From assembly GCA_009786185.1 (NCBI GenBank), contig WQTS01000125.1, positions 1-39,725 of the forward strand: a stretch of 39,725 nucleotides of DNA. Direction: 5' to 3'. Under the pieces are notes generated by a model. The model had not been told where the DNA came from, did no database searches, and saw only the letters and a list, made by a program, of their open reading frames with translations. Within the stretch, counting starts at the first letter, position 1, and every line of letters begins with the position of its first letter. The translations under genes and the position numbers were made by a program. This DNA comes from Bacteroidota bacterium (GTDB lineage Bacteria; Bacteroidota; Bacteroidia; Bacteroidales; WCHB1-69). Of the stretch, positions 17,577 to 25,780 are shown piece by piece.

Positions 17577-18482
17577 TTACTTCAGCTTCTCCTCAATAGA
17601 CTTAAACCCCTTCCCAATAATCTCATGCGCATCTTGAATAGAGATAAAAGCGCCAGGATCAATATTAAAAATAAATTGCACCAAATCAGGAACTTCTCTT
17701 CTGTTAACCACAGTAAAGAGAATTTCCTTTTTTTCTTGTGTGTACATTCCCTTGCCATCAAAAATGGTGCCGCCGCGCTTCAAATCGTAAATAATGGCTT
17801 TTCGAATCTCTTCACTTTTTTCTGAAATGATGAAAACGGTTTTATCATCGGAAAAACCGTTTAAAATCACATCAATCACTTTTCCCATTATAAAAATGGT
17901 TAGCCACGAATATAATGGGATTTTCCAATCTTGAAAAACGAGAAATCCGAATATTACAATGATGGAATCCACCATCATGAGTTGTGTTCCCAATGGAATT
18001 TTAGTGTATTTTGATAAGATAGAGGCAATTACATCGCTTCCGCCGCTGGAGGCGCGTGCTTTAAAGATAAGCCCGACGCCCACGCCCATTACCACACCAC
18101 CAAATATGCTGGCTAACAGCACTTCATCGTGCAGGTTTAAAGGGTCATTTCCAATAAAATATCTCAAACCGTCGGTAAAAACGGCGGTTAAAATAAAACA
18201 TATAAATGTTTTTACACCAAAACGAGGTCCCAAAATTTTAAGCCCGATTAAAGTGAGCGGCAAATTAAAACATAGCGCTGCCATTCCGACAGGGAAACCT
18301 AATTTATAGTGCAATACAATAGAAATGCCATAAATTCCACCCGGAATAATTTTATAGGGTGTCATAAAAAATGCGTACCCTACAGCTAAAATAAAAGTTC
18401 CAAAAACCAAATATGTATAGGATAAGATCCATTTTTTTGAAAACAGCTTGTCTTGCAAGGGGGCCATAATAGTTTGTTCCAT
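17577..18482 (-). CDS. YitT family membrane protein (DUF161/DUF2179)
   Basis: The 301-residue protein has about five hydrophobic segments with the YitT pattern (GGIYGISIVLHYKLGFPVG, then ARASSGGSDVIASILSKYTKIPLG) and a C-terminal cytosolic DUF2179 domain from about 220, containing IISEKSEEIRKAIIYDLKRGGT and EKKEILFTVVNRRE. Function is unknown; members are conserved inner-membrane proteins. The frame opens at 18500, but those first six codons are atypical; I prefer the ATG at 18482 (MEQTIMAPLQDKLF), while an ATG four codons further on is also possible. It is a single gene, convergent with the S9 peptidase gene. Confidence 0.85.
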   Translation of the reverse strand: MEQTIMAPLQDKLFSKKWILSYTYLVFGTFILAVGYAFFMTPYKIIPGGIYGISIVLHYKLGFPVGMAALCFNLPLTLIGLKILGPRFGVKTFICFILTAVFTDGLRYFIGNDPLNLHDEVLLASIFGGVVMGVGVGLIFKARASSGGSDVIASILSKYTKIPLGTQLMMVDSIIVIFGFLVFQDWKIPLYSWLTIFIMGKVIDVILNGFSDDKTVFIISEKSEEIRKAIIYDLKRGGTIFDGKGMYTQEKKEILFTVVNRREVPDLVQFIFNIDPGAFISIQDAHEIIGKGFKSIEEKLK

Positions 18483-18579
18483 CCGAAATTTTTGCTGCAA
18501 ATTAACATGATTTAACTCAAAAATTGCACTACATATTCTTTTATTTATTCACAAAAAGCAAATTGAATGATTGAATTGT

Positions 18580-18587
18580 TATTTTTG
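18580..18587 (+). promoter_or_regulatory. -7 element upstream of the DUF4197 gene
   Basis: TATTTTTG lies 63 bases before the ATG at 18651. No TTG at the ideal -33 distance is present. Transcripts from it would carry the small palindrome at 18599-18620 in the leader. Confidence 0.45.
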
Positions 18588-18598
18588 CACTTTGAATG

Positions 18599-18620
18599 GA
18601 GACACGGCATACCGCGTCTC
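18599..18620. repeat. Small palindrome in the leader of the DUF4197 gene
   Basis: GAGACACGG (18599-18607) and CCGCGTCTC (18612-18620) form an imperfect inverted repeat with 8 of 9 positions paired and a 4-base loop. It resembles the class of small dispersed palindromes found elsewhere in this window, though not the same sequence. Confidence 0.55.
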
Positions 18621-18650
18621 TACAATTAAATTTTTAAATCTTTAAATTGT

Positions 18651-19388
18651 ATGAATGCAATCAAAAAACTCGCCCTTTTCTTAGCCTTTCCTCTACTGTT
18701 TAGTTGCGATCAAATCCAACCAAGTCAAGCAGAAATAGCTGCCGGATTAAAATCGGCGTTAGAAGTTGGCTCTAAATATGCTTTGAGAACGTTGGGTGTT
18801 GAAAACGGTTTTCTTTTGGATGAAGTTGTAAAAATAGGGTTACCCGAAGATGCCGCAAATTTCGTGATGCAAGTGTATAAAAACCCTATATTATCATCGG
18901 TACTTGGCACAACAATTAAAAGACTCGAGGAGCAGTTAGTTTTAACACTCAACCGTGCGGCAGAAGCATCCATAGAAGGCGTTATTCCTATTGTAATTGA
19001 CGCCATTACAAGTATGACTATCCAGGATGCTCAATCTATTCTTTTCTCCTCTAATCAAATTGCCGCCACCGATTATCTCCAAGTAAAAACATACAATTCT
19101 TTGAGTGATGTTTGCCGTTCAGTGATTGAAGATGCACTAAACAAAAAAATAGTGTTGAATACTTCCGCCCAAGACGTATGGAGAGAATTGACCGGAGTTT
19201 ATAATCAAGCTGCTGGTTTGGTACCAGGTTTGCTGAAGCCCATTGAAACAAACCTGTCTCTTTACACCACACAAAAAACCTTAGATGCGGTCTTTTTAAA
19301 GATCGGTAACGAAGAGGTAAAGATAAGAACCGATGTATCTGCTCGAACAAATGATTTACTGAGGCGAGTGTTTGGAATGTTGGATTAA
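18651..19388 (+). CDS. DUF4197 lipoprotein
   Basis: This 245-residue protein has a lipoprotein signal (MNAIKKLALFLAFPLLFSC, lipobox LFSC with Cys19). The mature, mostly helical part matches the DUF4197 family: AAGLKSALEVGSKYALRTLG near the start, then the alternating amphipathic helices and a DAQSILFSSNQIAATDYL motif near residue 125. Family function is unknown; the proteins are exported. It appears monocistronic, divergent from the YitT gene. Confidence 0.85.
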   Translation: MNAIKKLALFLAFPLLFSCDQIQPSQAEIAAGLKSALEVGSKYALRTLGVENGFLLDEVVKIGLPEDAANFVMQVYKNPILSSVLGTTIKRLEEQLVLTLNRAAEASIEGVIPIVIDAITSMTIQDAQSILFSSNQIAATDYLQVKTYNSLSDVCRSVIEDALNKKIVLNTSAQDVWRELTGVYNQAAGLVPGLLKPIETNLSLYTTQKTLDAVFLKIGNEEVKIRTDVSARTNDLLRRVFGMLD

Positions 19389-19408
19389 AAACCATATACA
19401 AATTTTGA

Positions 19409-19416
19409 TATTTTTG
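19409..19416 (+). promoter_or_regulatory. -7 element upstream of carbamate kinase
   Basis: TATTTTTG lies 68 bases before the chosen start at 19485. It overlaps the open frame that begins at 19416, which is another reason to prefer the downstream start. No well-spaced -33 TTG was found. Confidence 0.45.
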
Positions 19417-19433
19417 TGCCCCTATTTAAAAAT

Positions 19434-19453
19434 CCGTCAGTTAAAGCTGGCGG
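19434..19453. repeat. Small palindrome in the carbamate kinase leader
   Basis: CCGTCAG (19434-19440) pairs with CTGGCGG (19447-19453) at 6 of 7 positions around a 6-base loop. It lies in the untranslated leader if translation starts at 19485. Confidence 0.5.
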
Positions 19454-19484
19454 CAATAAATTTAAAACCTTAAACTTTATACTT

Positions 19485-20438
19485 ATGATTTACATTCAAA
19501 GAAGAAAACTTGCCATGGTGGCGTTCGGCGGAAATGCCATTCTCAGAAGCGGTCAAAAAGGAACTTATCAAGAACAACTTCAAAATGTGATGGATACTTG
19601 CCTTTCGCTGCATCGTTTATATGAGCAAGATTGCGATTTAGTGATTGGTCATGGAAATGGACCGCAAGTGGGCAACGTGATGTTGCAACATGACGCCGGC
19701 GCCAAAATGTACGGCATTGAACAGATGCCTATGGATGCTTGCGTGGCTGAAACCCAAGGCTCTATCGGATACATGATTGAATTGGCTTTCCGTAACATCT
19801 TCTTTAAAGAAAATATTCGTAAACATGTTATTACATTAGTAACTCAAGTGGTTGTTGATGAGAATGACCCGGCATTCCAAAATCCTACAAAACCGGTAGG
19901 TCCTTACTACACAAAAGAACAAGCGGATAAATTTGCCGCAGAAACCGGCGCCAAATACGTAGAAGACCCTAAAGGAAACGGCTGGAGAAAAGTAGTAGCC
20001 TCCCCTACCCCAAAACACATTAGCAATATTGACGTGGTGCAACGTTTGGCAACCTCAGGCTATGTGGTAATTACTTGCGGCGGCGGCGGTATTCCCGTGG
20101 TGCGCAACCAACACGGCAGCAAAGGAATGGAAGCCGTAATTGACAAAGATTTAGCTTCCGCACTCGCTGCAATAGAAATGAAAGCCGATGAGTTTTACAT
20201 TTTAACCGATATTCCTAAAGTGTATATTAACTTTAGAAAAGAAAACGAAAAAGCTTTAGATACCATCACCGTTGCCGAAGCTAAAAAATATTTAGCAGAA
20301 GGACAATTTGCCGAAGGCTCTATGGCGCCAAAAGTTCGCGCTGCCATTTTCTTCGTTGAATATGGTGGTAAAGAATGTATTATCACCGAAGCCGGACAGT
20401 TGGGAAATCCTAATTGTGGAACACGAATTATTGCATAA
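19485..20438 (+). CDS. arcC: Carbamate kinase
   Basis: This 317-residue amino-acid-kinase-fold enzyme interconverts carbamoyl phosphate plus ADP with ATP plus carbamate and ammonia, usually as the last, ATP-yielding step of arginine or agmatine/ureide catabolism. Signatures seen are MVAFGGNAILRSGQKGTYQEQ, VIGHGNGPQVGNVMLQ, TCGGGGIPVV, AVIDKDLASALAA and FAEGSMAPKVRAA. The frame runs upstream to 19416, but that extension is encoded by a palindrome and overlaps the -7 element, so I use the ATG at 19485; an ATG at 19514 is a less likely alternative. No arginine deiminase or ornithine carbamoyltransferase gene is adjacent, so its pathway here is open. Confidence 0.94.
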   Translation: MIYIQRRKLAMVAFGGNAILRSGQKGTYQEQLQNVMDTCLSLHRLYEQDCDLVIGHGNGPQVGNVMLQHDAGAKMYGIEQMPMDACVAETQGSIGYMIELAFRNIFFKENIRKHVITLVTQVVVDENDPAFQNPTKPVGPYYTKEQADKFAAETGAKYVEDPKGNGWRKVVASPTPKHISNIDVVQRLATSGYVVITCGGGGIPVVRNQHGSKGMEAVIDKDLASALAAIEMKADEFYILTDIPKVYINFRKENEKALDTITVAEAKKYLAEGQFAEGSMAPKVRAAIFFVEYGGKECIITEAGQLGNPNCGTRIIA

Positions 20439-20464
20439 ATTAAAAATCACGAATTATGAATTAC

Positions 20465-20557
20465 GAGATTCCTCATTTCGCTTCGCTCCATTCGGAATGA
20501 CTGCTTGTTTTTGATATGAAGAAATGAGATGTCATTCCGAGCGTAGCGAGGAATCTC
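20465..20557. repeat. Large hairpin repeat (copy 2 of a dispersed palindrome)
   Basis: The left arm (20465-20501) and right arm (20531-20557) share GAGATTCCTC and CGGAATGAC at their ends in inverted orientation. The left arm has about 10 extra bases in the middle, with a second run of CGCTTCGCT. The core is the same as in the hairpin at 12281-12364. It lies between arcC and the DUF349 gene. Confidence 0.75.
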
Positions 20558-20587
20558 ACACTTTAAACATTTTAACCTTAAATCTTT

Positions 20588-22726
20588 ATGGAACCAAAAA
20601 ACCTTCAACACCCGGAAGATGAGCAATTGCAACATCAAGAGGTGAATGCCGGTGCTTCTGAAGAAGCCCAACCCCATGCGGAAACTGAACTTCCCGCTCC
20701 TGCCGAAACACCGGTAGAAGAAACAGAAACTGCAACTAATGAAGTAGTTGTAGAAGAAAAAACAGAAGAAGAAATTCCTGTTAAAGAAGAAAAACAAGCT
20801 ACAACAGAAGAAGTTACTAAAAATGAAACTTTAGCAGAAGAAGCTCCTATTGAAGACGGAAAAGAAACTTTAGTAGTAGAAATCGTTGACAATAAAGATT
20901 TAGCTGAAGAAATCGCTGATCATGAAATCTTAGCCGAAGAAATAGACGACAATGAAACCTTAGTAGCCGAAGAAACGGAAAAAGAACCCGAATCTATCGA
21001 AGAGATTGAAAAAGAGTATGCAGACCTTTCTTTTGAACAATTGATAGAAAAATTACAAGAAGTAGTTAACAATGAAAACATTAACCATATTAAACAACGG
21101 GTAAGCGTACTTAAAGCCTCTATCTTAAATCAGATTAAACAGTTAAAAAAAGAAGCATTAGATAAATTTATTGAAGAGGGCGGTAATAAAGAAGAGTTTG
21201 AATATGTTCCTTCGGAGTGGGAGGCAAAATTTAATGCTGCATTAAAAGTATATAAAGATAACAAAGCGAGATTTCTTGAAAATTTAGAATTGGTAAAACA
21301 AAAGAATTTGGAAGCCAAACAACAGATTATTCAAGGATTAAAAGAGTTGGTGGAAAATGAAACCAATTTGAAAATATTAAACGACAAGTTTAAAGAGTTT
21401 CAAGAAAAATGGCGTGAAATTGGTCCGGTGCCACAAAATGAGTCTTCCAATTTATGGCAACATTACCATTTTTATGTAGAAAAATTCTTTGATATTTTGC
21501 GTATTAACAAAGAATTACGCACATTAGATTTGAAGAAAAACTTGGAGCAAAAAATCAAGTTGTGTGAACAAGCCGAGGAATTGTTGCTGCAAGATTCCAT
21601 CGGCAAATCATTCAAAGCATTACAACATCTTCATGAAGAGTGGCGCGAAATTGGTCCGGTGCTTGAAGATAAAAAAGAGGAAGTTTGGGAGCGTTTCAAA
21701 AACGCATCTGATCAGCTAAATAAAAGACGTAGAGATTATTACGATTCATTATTAGAAGAACAACAAAACAACTATAATGCAAAAGTAGTTATTTGTGAGC
21801 AAGCCGAAGAATTAGTAGCTTCCGAGCCGAAAACATTGAAAGAGAACAATACCGTGAGCGATAAACTCACAGAATTGTTGAAAGTTTGGAAAACTTTAGG
21901 ACCGGCGCCTGCAAAATTAAATGAAGAGATTTGGCAGCGTTTTAAAAACTCTTTGGATAAATTTTTTACCTCGAAAAAAGAATATTTACAGCAACTTAAA
22001 AACGAACAGCTTCAAAACTTCAATCAAAAGCTCACATTAGCTATTCAAGCAGAAGCTCTTGCGTTAAGAAACGATTGGAAAAAAGCAACCGACGAAATAA
22101 TTACGCTTCAAAACGAGTGGAAGCAAATTGGTCCTACGGCACGTAAAAATTCGGAAATAGTATGGAAACGTTTCCGGGCAGCTTGCGACAAGTTTTTTGA
22201 AAACAAAGCTAATTATTTTTCTAATTCTCAAACTATTGAAGCGGAAAATCTTCAGAAGAAAGAGGAGTTGATTAAAAAAATTGAAGAGCACGTTTTCACC
22301 GATGATAAAAACGAGAACATGGAAGCGATGAAAGCATACCAACGTGAATTTATGGAGTTAGGGCATGTGCCTCGTAAAGAGAAAGATAAAATTTACGCCA
22401 AATTCAGAGAAGTGGTAAACAATCGTTTTCAAGATTTGAAAATGACGATGGAAGATGTAAAACGCAGCAACTTCAAATCAAAAATTGATACCATTTTAAA
22501 TAACCCTAATGCAGATCAAATTTTAGATAAAGAGCGTAGATTTTTGTCTAATAAACTGCAACAATTGAAAGATGATATTGCATTGTGGGAAAACAATTTA
22601 GGCTTCTTTGCTAATTCTAAAAACGCCGATTTGTTAAAAGCCGAATTTTCTAAAAAAATTGAAGCAGCTAAAATAGAGGCGAAGGAATTGGAATACAAAA
22701 TAAAGATGATGGTGCACAAAAACTAA
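20588..22726 (+). CDS. DUF349 repeat protein with acidic N-terminus
   Basis: The 712-residue protein begins with about 140 residues of low-complexity, Glu/Pro/Thr-rich acidic sequence, then a long helical region of DUF349 repeats. Five units of about 70-75 residues are clear from their W-x-x-h-G-P motif: WREIGPVPQN, WREIGPVLED, WKTLGPAPAK, WKQIGPTARK and the variant FMELGHVPRK. Each is followed by a (W/I)xxFK/R helix. The C-terminal 100 residues look coiled-coil. No enzyme motif is seen and the biochemical role of the family is unknown. It heads a tight run with hslR (7-base gap) and dus (11-base gap), so a link to RNA or translation stress is possible. Confidence 0.88.
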   Translation: MEPKNLQHPEDEQLQHQEVNAGASEEAQPHAETELPAPAETPVEETETATNEVVVEEKTEEEIPVKEEKQATTEEVTKNETLAEEAPIEDGKETLVVEIVDNKDLAEEIADHEILAEEIDDNETLVAEETEKEPESIEEIEKEYADLSFEQLIEKLQEVVNNENINHIKQRVSVLKASILNQIKQLKKEALDKFIEEGGNKEEFEYVPSEWEAKFNAALKVYKDNKARFLENLELVKQKNLEAKQQIIQGLKELVENETNLKILNDKFKEFQEKWREIGPVPQNESSNLWQHYHFYVEKFFDILRINKELRTLDLKKNLEQKIKLCEQAEELLLQDSIGKSFKALQHLHEEWREIGPVLEDKKEEVWERFKNASDQLNKRRRDYYDSLLEEQQNNYNAKVVICEQAEELVASEPKTLKENNTVSDKLTELLKVWKTLGPAPAKLNEEIWQRFKNSLDKFFTSKKEYLQQLKNEQLQNFNQKLTLAIQAEALALRNDWKKATDEIITLQNEWKQIGPTARKNSEIVWKRFRAACDKFFENKANYFSNSQTIEAENLQKKEELIKKIEEHVFTDDKNENMEAMKAYQREFMELGHVPRKEKDKIYAKFREVVNNRFQDLKMTMEDVKRSNFKSKIDTILNNPNADQILDKERRFLSNKLQQLKDDIALWENNLGFFANSKNADLLKAEFSKKIEAAKIEAKELEYKIKMMVHKN

Positions 22727-22733
22727 CCTGTGC

Positions 22734-23123
22734 ATGAAACCTCTGCAAATTCGTATTGACAAGTGGTTATGGAGCGTGCGCCTGTTTAAAACACGCTCCA
22801 TGGCTACCGATGCGTGCAATGCCGGCAAAATAAAAATGAACGGCACAAACCTCAAACCTTCAAAAGAAGTAAAAACAGATGAGGTTTACAACGTTAAAAT
22901 CGGTCAATTAGACAAAACCGTACAGGTAATTGATGCTCCGAAAAGTAGAGTGAACGCTGCATTGGTACCCAATTATTACGTTGATTTAACGCCTGAAGAA
23001 GAATACAACCGGGTAAAATCGTTGCGCACTACGTTTGAGTATAGAGAGCACGGCGTGGGAAGACCAACGAAAAGAGACAGGCGGCAAATTGAGTACTTGA
23101 AGGATTACTTTGGGGAAGAATAA
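22734..23123 (+). CDS. hslR: S4-domain RNA-binding protein, Hsp15-like
   Basis: This 129-residue basic protein has an S4 RNA-binding domain at about residues 5-65 (IRIDKWLWSVRLFKTRSMAT, then AGKIKMNGTNLKPSKEVK), the layout of the heat-shock protein Hsp15, which rescues stalled 50S subunits carrying nascent chains. The C-terminal tail (GVGRPTKRDRRQIEYLKDYF) is the basic extension typical of the family. It is in the same operon as the DUF349 gene and dus. Assignment to HslR and not another small S4 protein rests on size and the RPTKRDRR tail. Confidence 0.85.
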   Translation: MKPLQIRIDKWLWSVRLFKTRSMATDACNAGKIKMNGTNLKPSKEVKTDEVYNVKIGQLDKTVQVIDAPKSRVNAALVPNYYVDLTPEEEYNRVKSLRTTFEYREHGVGRPTKRDRRQIEYLKDYFGEE

Positions 23124-23134
23124 CAGTTATACAT

Positions 23135-24076
23135 ATGAAACTTTGGCTCGCCCCGCTACATGGAATTACTTATTTTAACTTCAGAAACTGTTTTGTCAAA
23201 CATTTTCATGGAATTGATTGTGCTATAACGCCGTTTATTGCTGCACAGCCTAAAGATAAACTCAACCCTAAAAAACTCCGCGATCTGTTTCCGGAAAATA
23301 ATGCCGTATTGCCCGTCATTCCGCAATTAATGGGCAACAAACCTGATGATATTAAAGAAACGATTGTTGCTTTAAGCGAAACATTTGGTTACAAGCAATT
23401 TAATTGGAACATTGGCTGTCCTATGAACCAAATTGTGCGCAAAAAACGCGGCTGCGGCGTAATGCCGTTTTCAGATTTGGTTGAAGAAACAGTAAGTGAA
23501 GTTTGTAGAAAAACTGTCTCTCGCTTTTCGCTAAAAATGCGTCTGGGTTTGCATTCTCCGGAAGAGGGATTGGAAATCTTGCAAAAACTTGCCTCCTACC
23601 CTATTGATTTTCTTTGCATTCACCCGAGATTAGGAACACAGCAATATGAGGGAAATGTACATTTAGATATTTTTGAAACCTTTTATCAAACCACAAATCA
23701 TAAAATTGTTTACAGCGGAGATATTAATGATGTGGATTTTTTCGTACATCTGCGGAAACGTTTTCCAAAAATTGAAAATTTCATGTTAGGGCGAGGCATA
23801 TTGCAAAATCCGTTTTTGGCGGAACAAATTACTGTAGGAGCGCAAAATTCTGCGCCCCTACCCATCCGTTTCATCAATTTTTATAATGAATATTCCGAAA
23901 TATTATTAACATTAACCAACGAAAAAATCACATTATCCTCATTAAAAGAACTGTGGCACTATTTCGCCGTTTTTTGGAAATTAAATCCGTTAGAACTACG
24001 AAAGTTATTGCAGGTAAATGATTACACGGAATTTAGCAAAGCAGCACAGGAATTAATGAGCGAAAACGCTGTGTGA
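23135..24076 (+). CDS. dus: tRNA-dihydrouridine synthase
   Basis: This 313-residue FMN enzyme reduces uridines in the D-loop of tRNA. Motifs seen are LAPLHGITYFNFR at the N-terminus, the catalytic Cys95 in NIGCPMNQIVRKKRGCG, LKMRLGL near 132, CIHPRLGTQQYEG and VYSGDIN, and MLGRGILQNPF near 216. The sub-type (A, B or C) cannot be told from the sequence. A ten-residue segment at 234-243 is encoded by a perfect-looking palindromic element (separate entry), apparently tolerated in a loop between the barrel and the helical domain. It is the last gene of the DUF349-hslR-dus run. Confidence 0.92.
   Translation: MKLWLAPLHGITYFNFRNCFVKHFHGIDCAITPFIAAQPKDKLNPKKLRDLFPENNAVLPVIPQLMGNKPDDIKETIVALSETFGYKQFNWNIGCPMNQIVRKKRGCGVMPFSDLVEETVSEVCRKTVSRFSLKMRLGLHSPEEGLEILQKLASYPIDFLCIHPRLGTQQYEGNVHLDIFETFYQTTNHKIVYSGDINDVDFFVHLRKRFPKIENFMLGRGILQNPFLAEQITVGAQNSAPLPIRFINFYNEYSEILLTLTNEKITLSSLKELWHYFAVFWKLNPLELRKLLQVNDYTEFSKAAQELMSENAV
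23834..23861. repeat. Palindromic element inserted in frame in dus
   Basis: GTAGGAGCGCA (23834-23844) and TGCGCCCCTAC (23851-23861) are inverted copies, 10 of 11 positions paired, with a 6-base loop. The element is translated as VGAQNSAPLP within Dus. Confidence 0.75.
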
Positions 24077-24147
24077 TGTACAATAAGCAACATCATTTCA
24101 AAGATTTTATGTTTATTTGCACTCTTAGATATTAACAATTGCAAAAA

Positions 24148-25338
24148 ATGGCTGAAACCTATCACGTTGAAGTCGGGTTTTACCAAACCTACCATCACGG
24201 CGAGCATATTGGTGGCGACGTTTTTCTTTCCAAGCGTATTCCGGAAGAAAACCGTGTGTTGTGCGTGCTTTCCGATGGCATGGGTTCCGGTGTGAAAGCC
24301 AATGTTTTAGCCACTTTAACCGCCACAATTGCCTTGAATTTGTTTATTGAACACAAAAATGCTCAAACCATTGCAGAGATCATCATGAAAGCATTGCCGG
24401 TGTGTAGCGAACGAAAAATCAGCTATGCCACCTATACCGTTGTGGATGTGAATAGCGACACTAATGAAGCAAGCATTTTAGAATACGATAACCCGCAAAC
24501 CATTGTGATGCGTGGTTGCAGAGTATTGGAACCCAACTGGGAAAAAGTGAATTTTGAAAATGCTGCCGCCGACCGCCGCTTGCAAGACTTGAATATGGCG
24601 ACTTTTACCCCGCAATTGGAAGATAGAATTGTTTTTTGTTCCGACGGCATCACACAATCCGGACTAGGAAAAGGATTGGTTACCGGCTGGGGAAGGAATA
24701 ACTTAAGAGAAGAACTTAGAAATATCATTAATCATAATTATTCGATTTCGGCTTCGGAGTTGGCAGAAAAGATTGTTAAAAAAGCAGTTGCTAATGATTT
24801 GCACGTTCCTAAGGATGATATTTCCTGCGCAGTGATCTATTTTCGTGAACCGCGCCGTACCATGATTTGTTCCGGTCCGCCTTTAAATCCTGAAAAGGAT
24901 GTTGAGTTTGCTGAAAATTTGCGCTCTTTTTCCGGCAGAAAAATTATAAGCGGCGCCACAACTATCGAAATTATTTCAAGAGAATTGAAACGTACGGTCG
25001 TAGATGAACCCGTAGTGGATCACACACTACCTCCCATGTCGAAAATGGATGGTGTTGATTTGGTAACCGAAGGTGTTTTAACTTTAAGTAAAGTTATTTA
25101 TCTATTAACCAATGTAATTACTCCAAATTACCAATTTGGAAACGGACCGGCAGATAAAATGTGTAAACTGTTATTAGACAGTGATGAAATTCATATTTTG
25201 GTGGGTACCAAAATTAATGCCGATAATCTTGATTTGTCGCTGCCCGTTGAAGTTGAAATTCGCAAAAACATTATTCAACGTATAGCTAAAGTGTTGATGG
25301 ATAAATATATGAAGGTTGTGCATATGGAATTTATGTAA
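24148..25338 (+). CDS. SpoIIE-family (PP2C-like) protein phosphatase
   Basis: The 396-residue cytosolic protein has a PP2C/SpoIIE serine phosphatase domain at about 1-235. Metal-binding aspartates are seen in HIGGDVFLS, VLSDGMGSGVKA, VFCSDGITQSG and PKDDISCAVIYF. The C-terminal 155 residues form a second, conserved-looking domain of unknown function with SGPPLNPEKD near its start. This two-part type is found in anaerobes, often near hydrogenase or NADH-oxidoreductase genes (established association, not shown here). The frame opens at a TTG (24139), but ATG 24148 gives MAETYHVEVGF, the natural start. rseC follows after 21 bases. Confidence 0.82.
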   Translation: MAETYHVEVGFYQTYHHGEHIGGDVFLSKRIPEENRVLCVLSDGMGSGVKANVLATLTATIALNLFIEHKNAQTIAEIIMKALPVCSERKISYATYTVVDVNSDTNEASILEYDNPQTIVMRGCRVLEPNWEKVNFENAAADRRLQDLNMATFTPQLEDRIVFCSDGITQSGLGKGLVTGWGRNNLREELRNIINHNYSISASELAEKIVKKAVANDLHVPKDDISCAVIYFREPRRTMICSGPPLNPEKDVEFAENLRSFSGRKIISGATTIEIISRELKRTVVDEPVVDHTLPPMSKMDGVDLVTEGVLTLSKVIYLLTNVITPNYQFGNGPADKMCKLLLDSDEIHILVGTKINADNLDLSLPVEVEIRKNIIQRIAKVLMDKYMKVVHMEFM

Positions 25339-25359
25339 AAGGAATCAAATTGAATATAT

Positions 25360-25779
25360 ATGGATAACATTTGTCATAAAGGAACGGTAAAAGAGATCGC
25401 AGGCAACACTTTATTTGTTGAAATTGAGCGTAGTGCAGCTTGTGCAACGTGTCAGGCAAAAAGCGCGTGTTTAACTTCCAATAAAAGAGATGAGATTATT
25501 CCTGTGCCTACCCATGAGCCGGATGCTTTTCATGTAGGAGAAGCTGTAAACATACATCTAAAAAAATCAATGGGCGCAAAAGCTATAGTGATTGCTTATC
25601 TGTGCCCATTTTTGATGTTAACCGTCGGATTGTTTGTTACTTATTATTTCACAAAAAATGAATTATTGAGCATTGGCGTAGCTTTTGGAGCTACCACGCT
25701 TTACTTTCTTTTCATAAAAAAGATAGAAAACAGGTTAAGAAAACATTTTACTTTCTCTGTAAGCAAAATCAACGAATAG
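25360..25779 (+). CDS. RseC/MucC-family SoxR-reducing-system protein
   Basis: This 139-residue protein starts with a cytosolic domain containing the cysteine cluster CATCQAKSAC (near residues 28-37) typical of RseC/MucC, followed by two transmembrane segments at about 75-120 (AKAIVIAYLCPFLMLTVGLF and SIGVAFGATTLYFLFI). In E. coli RseC works with the Rsx (Rnf-type) complex in reducing SoxR; in Bacteroidota an rseC-like gene commonly precedes rnfBCDGEA. Here no rnf gene follows: a flippase begins one base after the stop. Confidence 0.85.
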   Translation: MDNICHKGTVKEIAGNTLFVEIERSAACATCQAKSACLTSNKRDEIIPVPTHEPDAFHVGEAVNIHLKKSMGAKAIVIAYLCPFLMLTVGLFVTYYFTKNELLSIGVAFGATTLYFLFIKKIENRLRKHFTFSVSKINE

Positions 25780-25780
25780 T

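Noticed and set aside
19416..19484. N-terminal extension of carbamate kinase
   Set aside because: Begins at a non-ATG codon within the -7 element and is encoded by a palindrome; the family begins at the hydrophobic strand after 19485.
20635..20892. 85-codon Ser/Thr-rich frame antisense to the DUF349 gene
   Set aside because: A shadow of the Glu/Ala/Thr-rich low-complexity coding sequence on the other strand.
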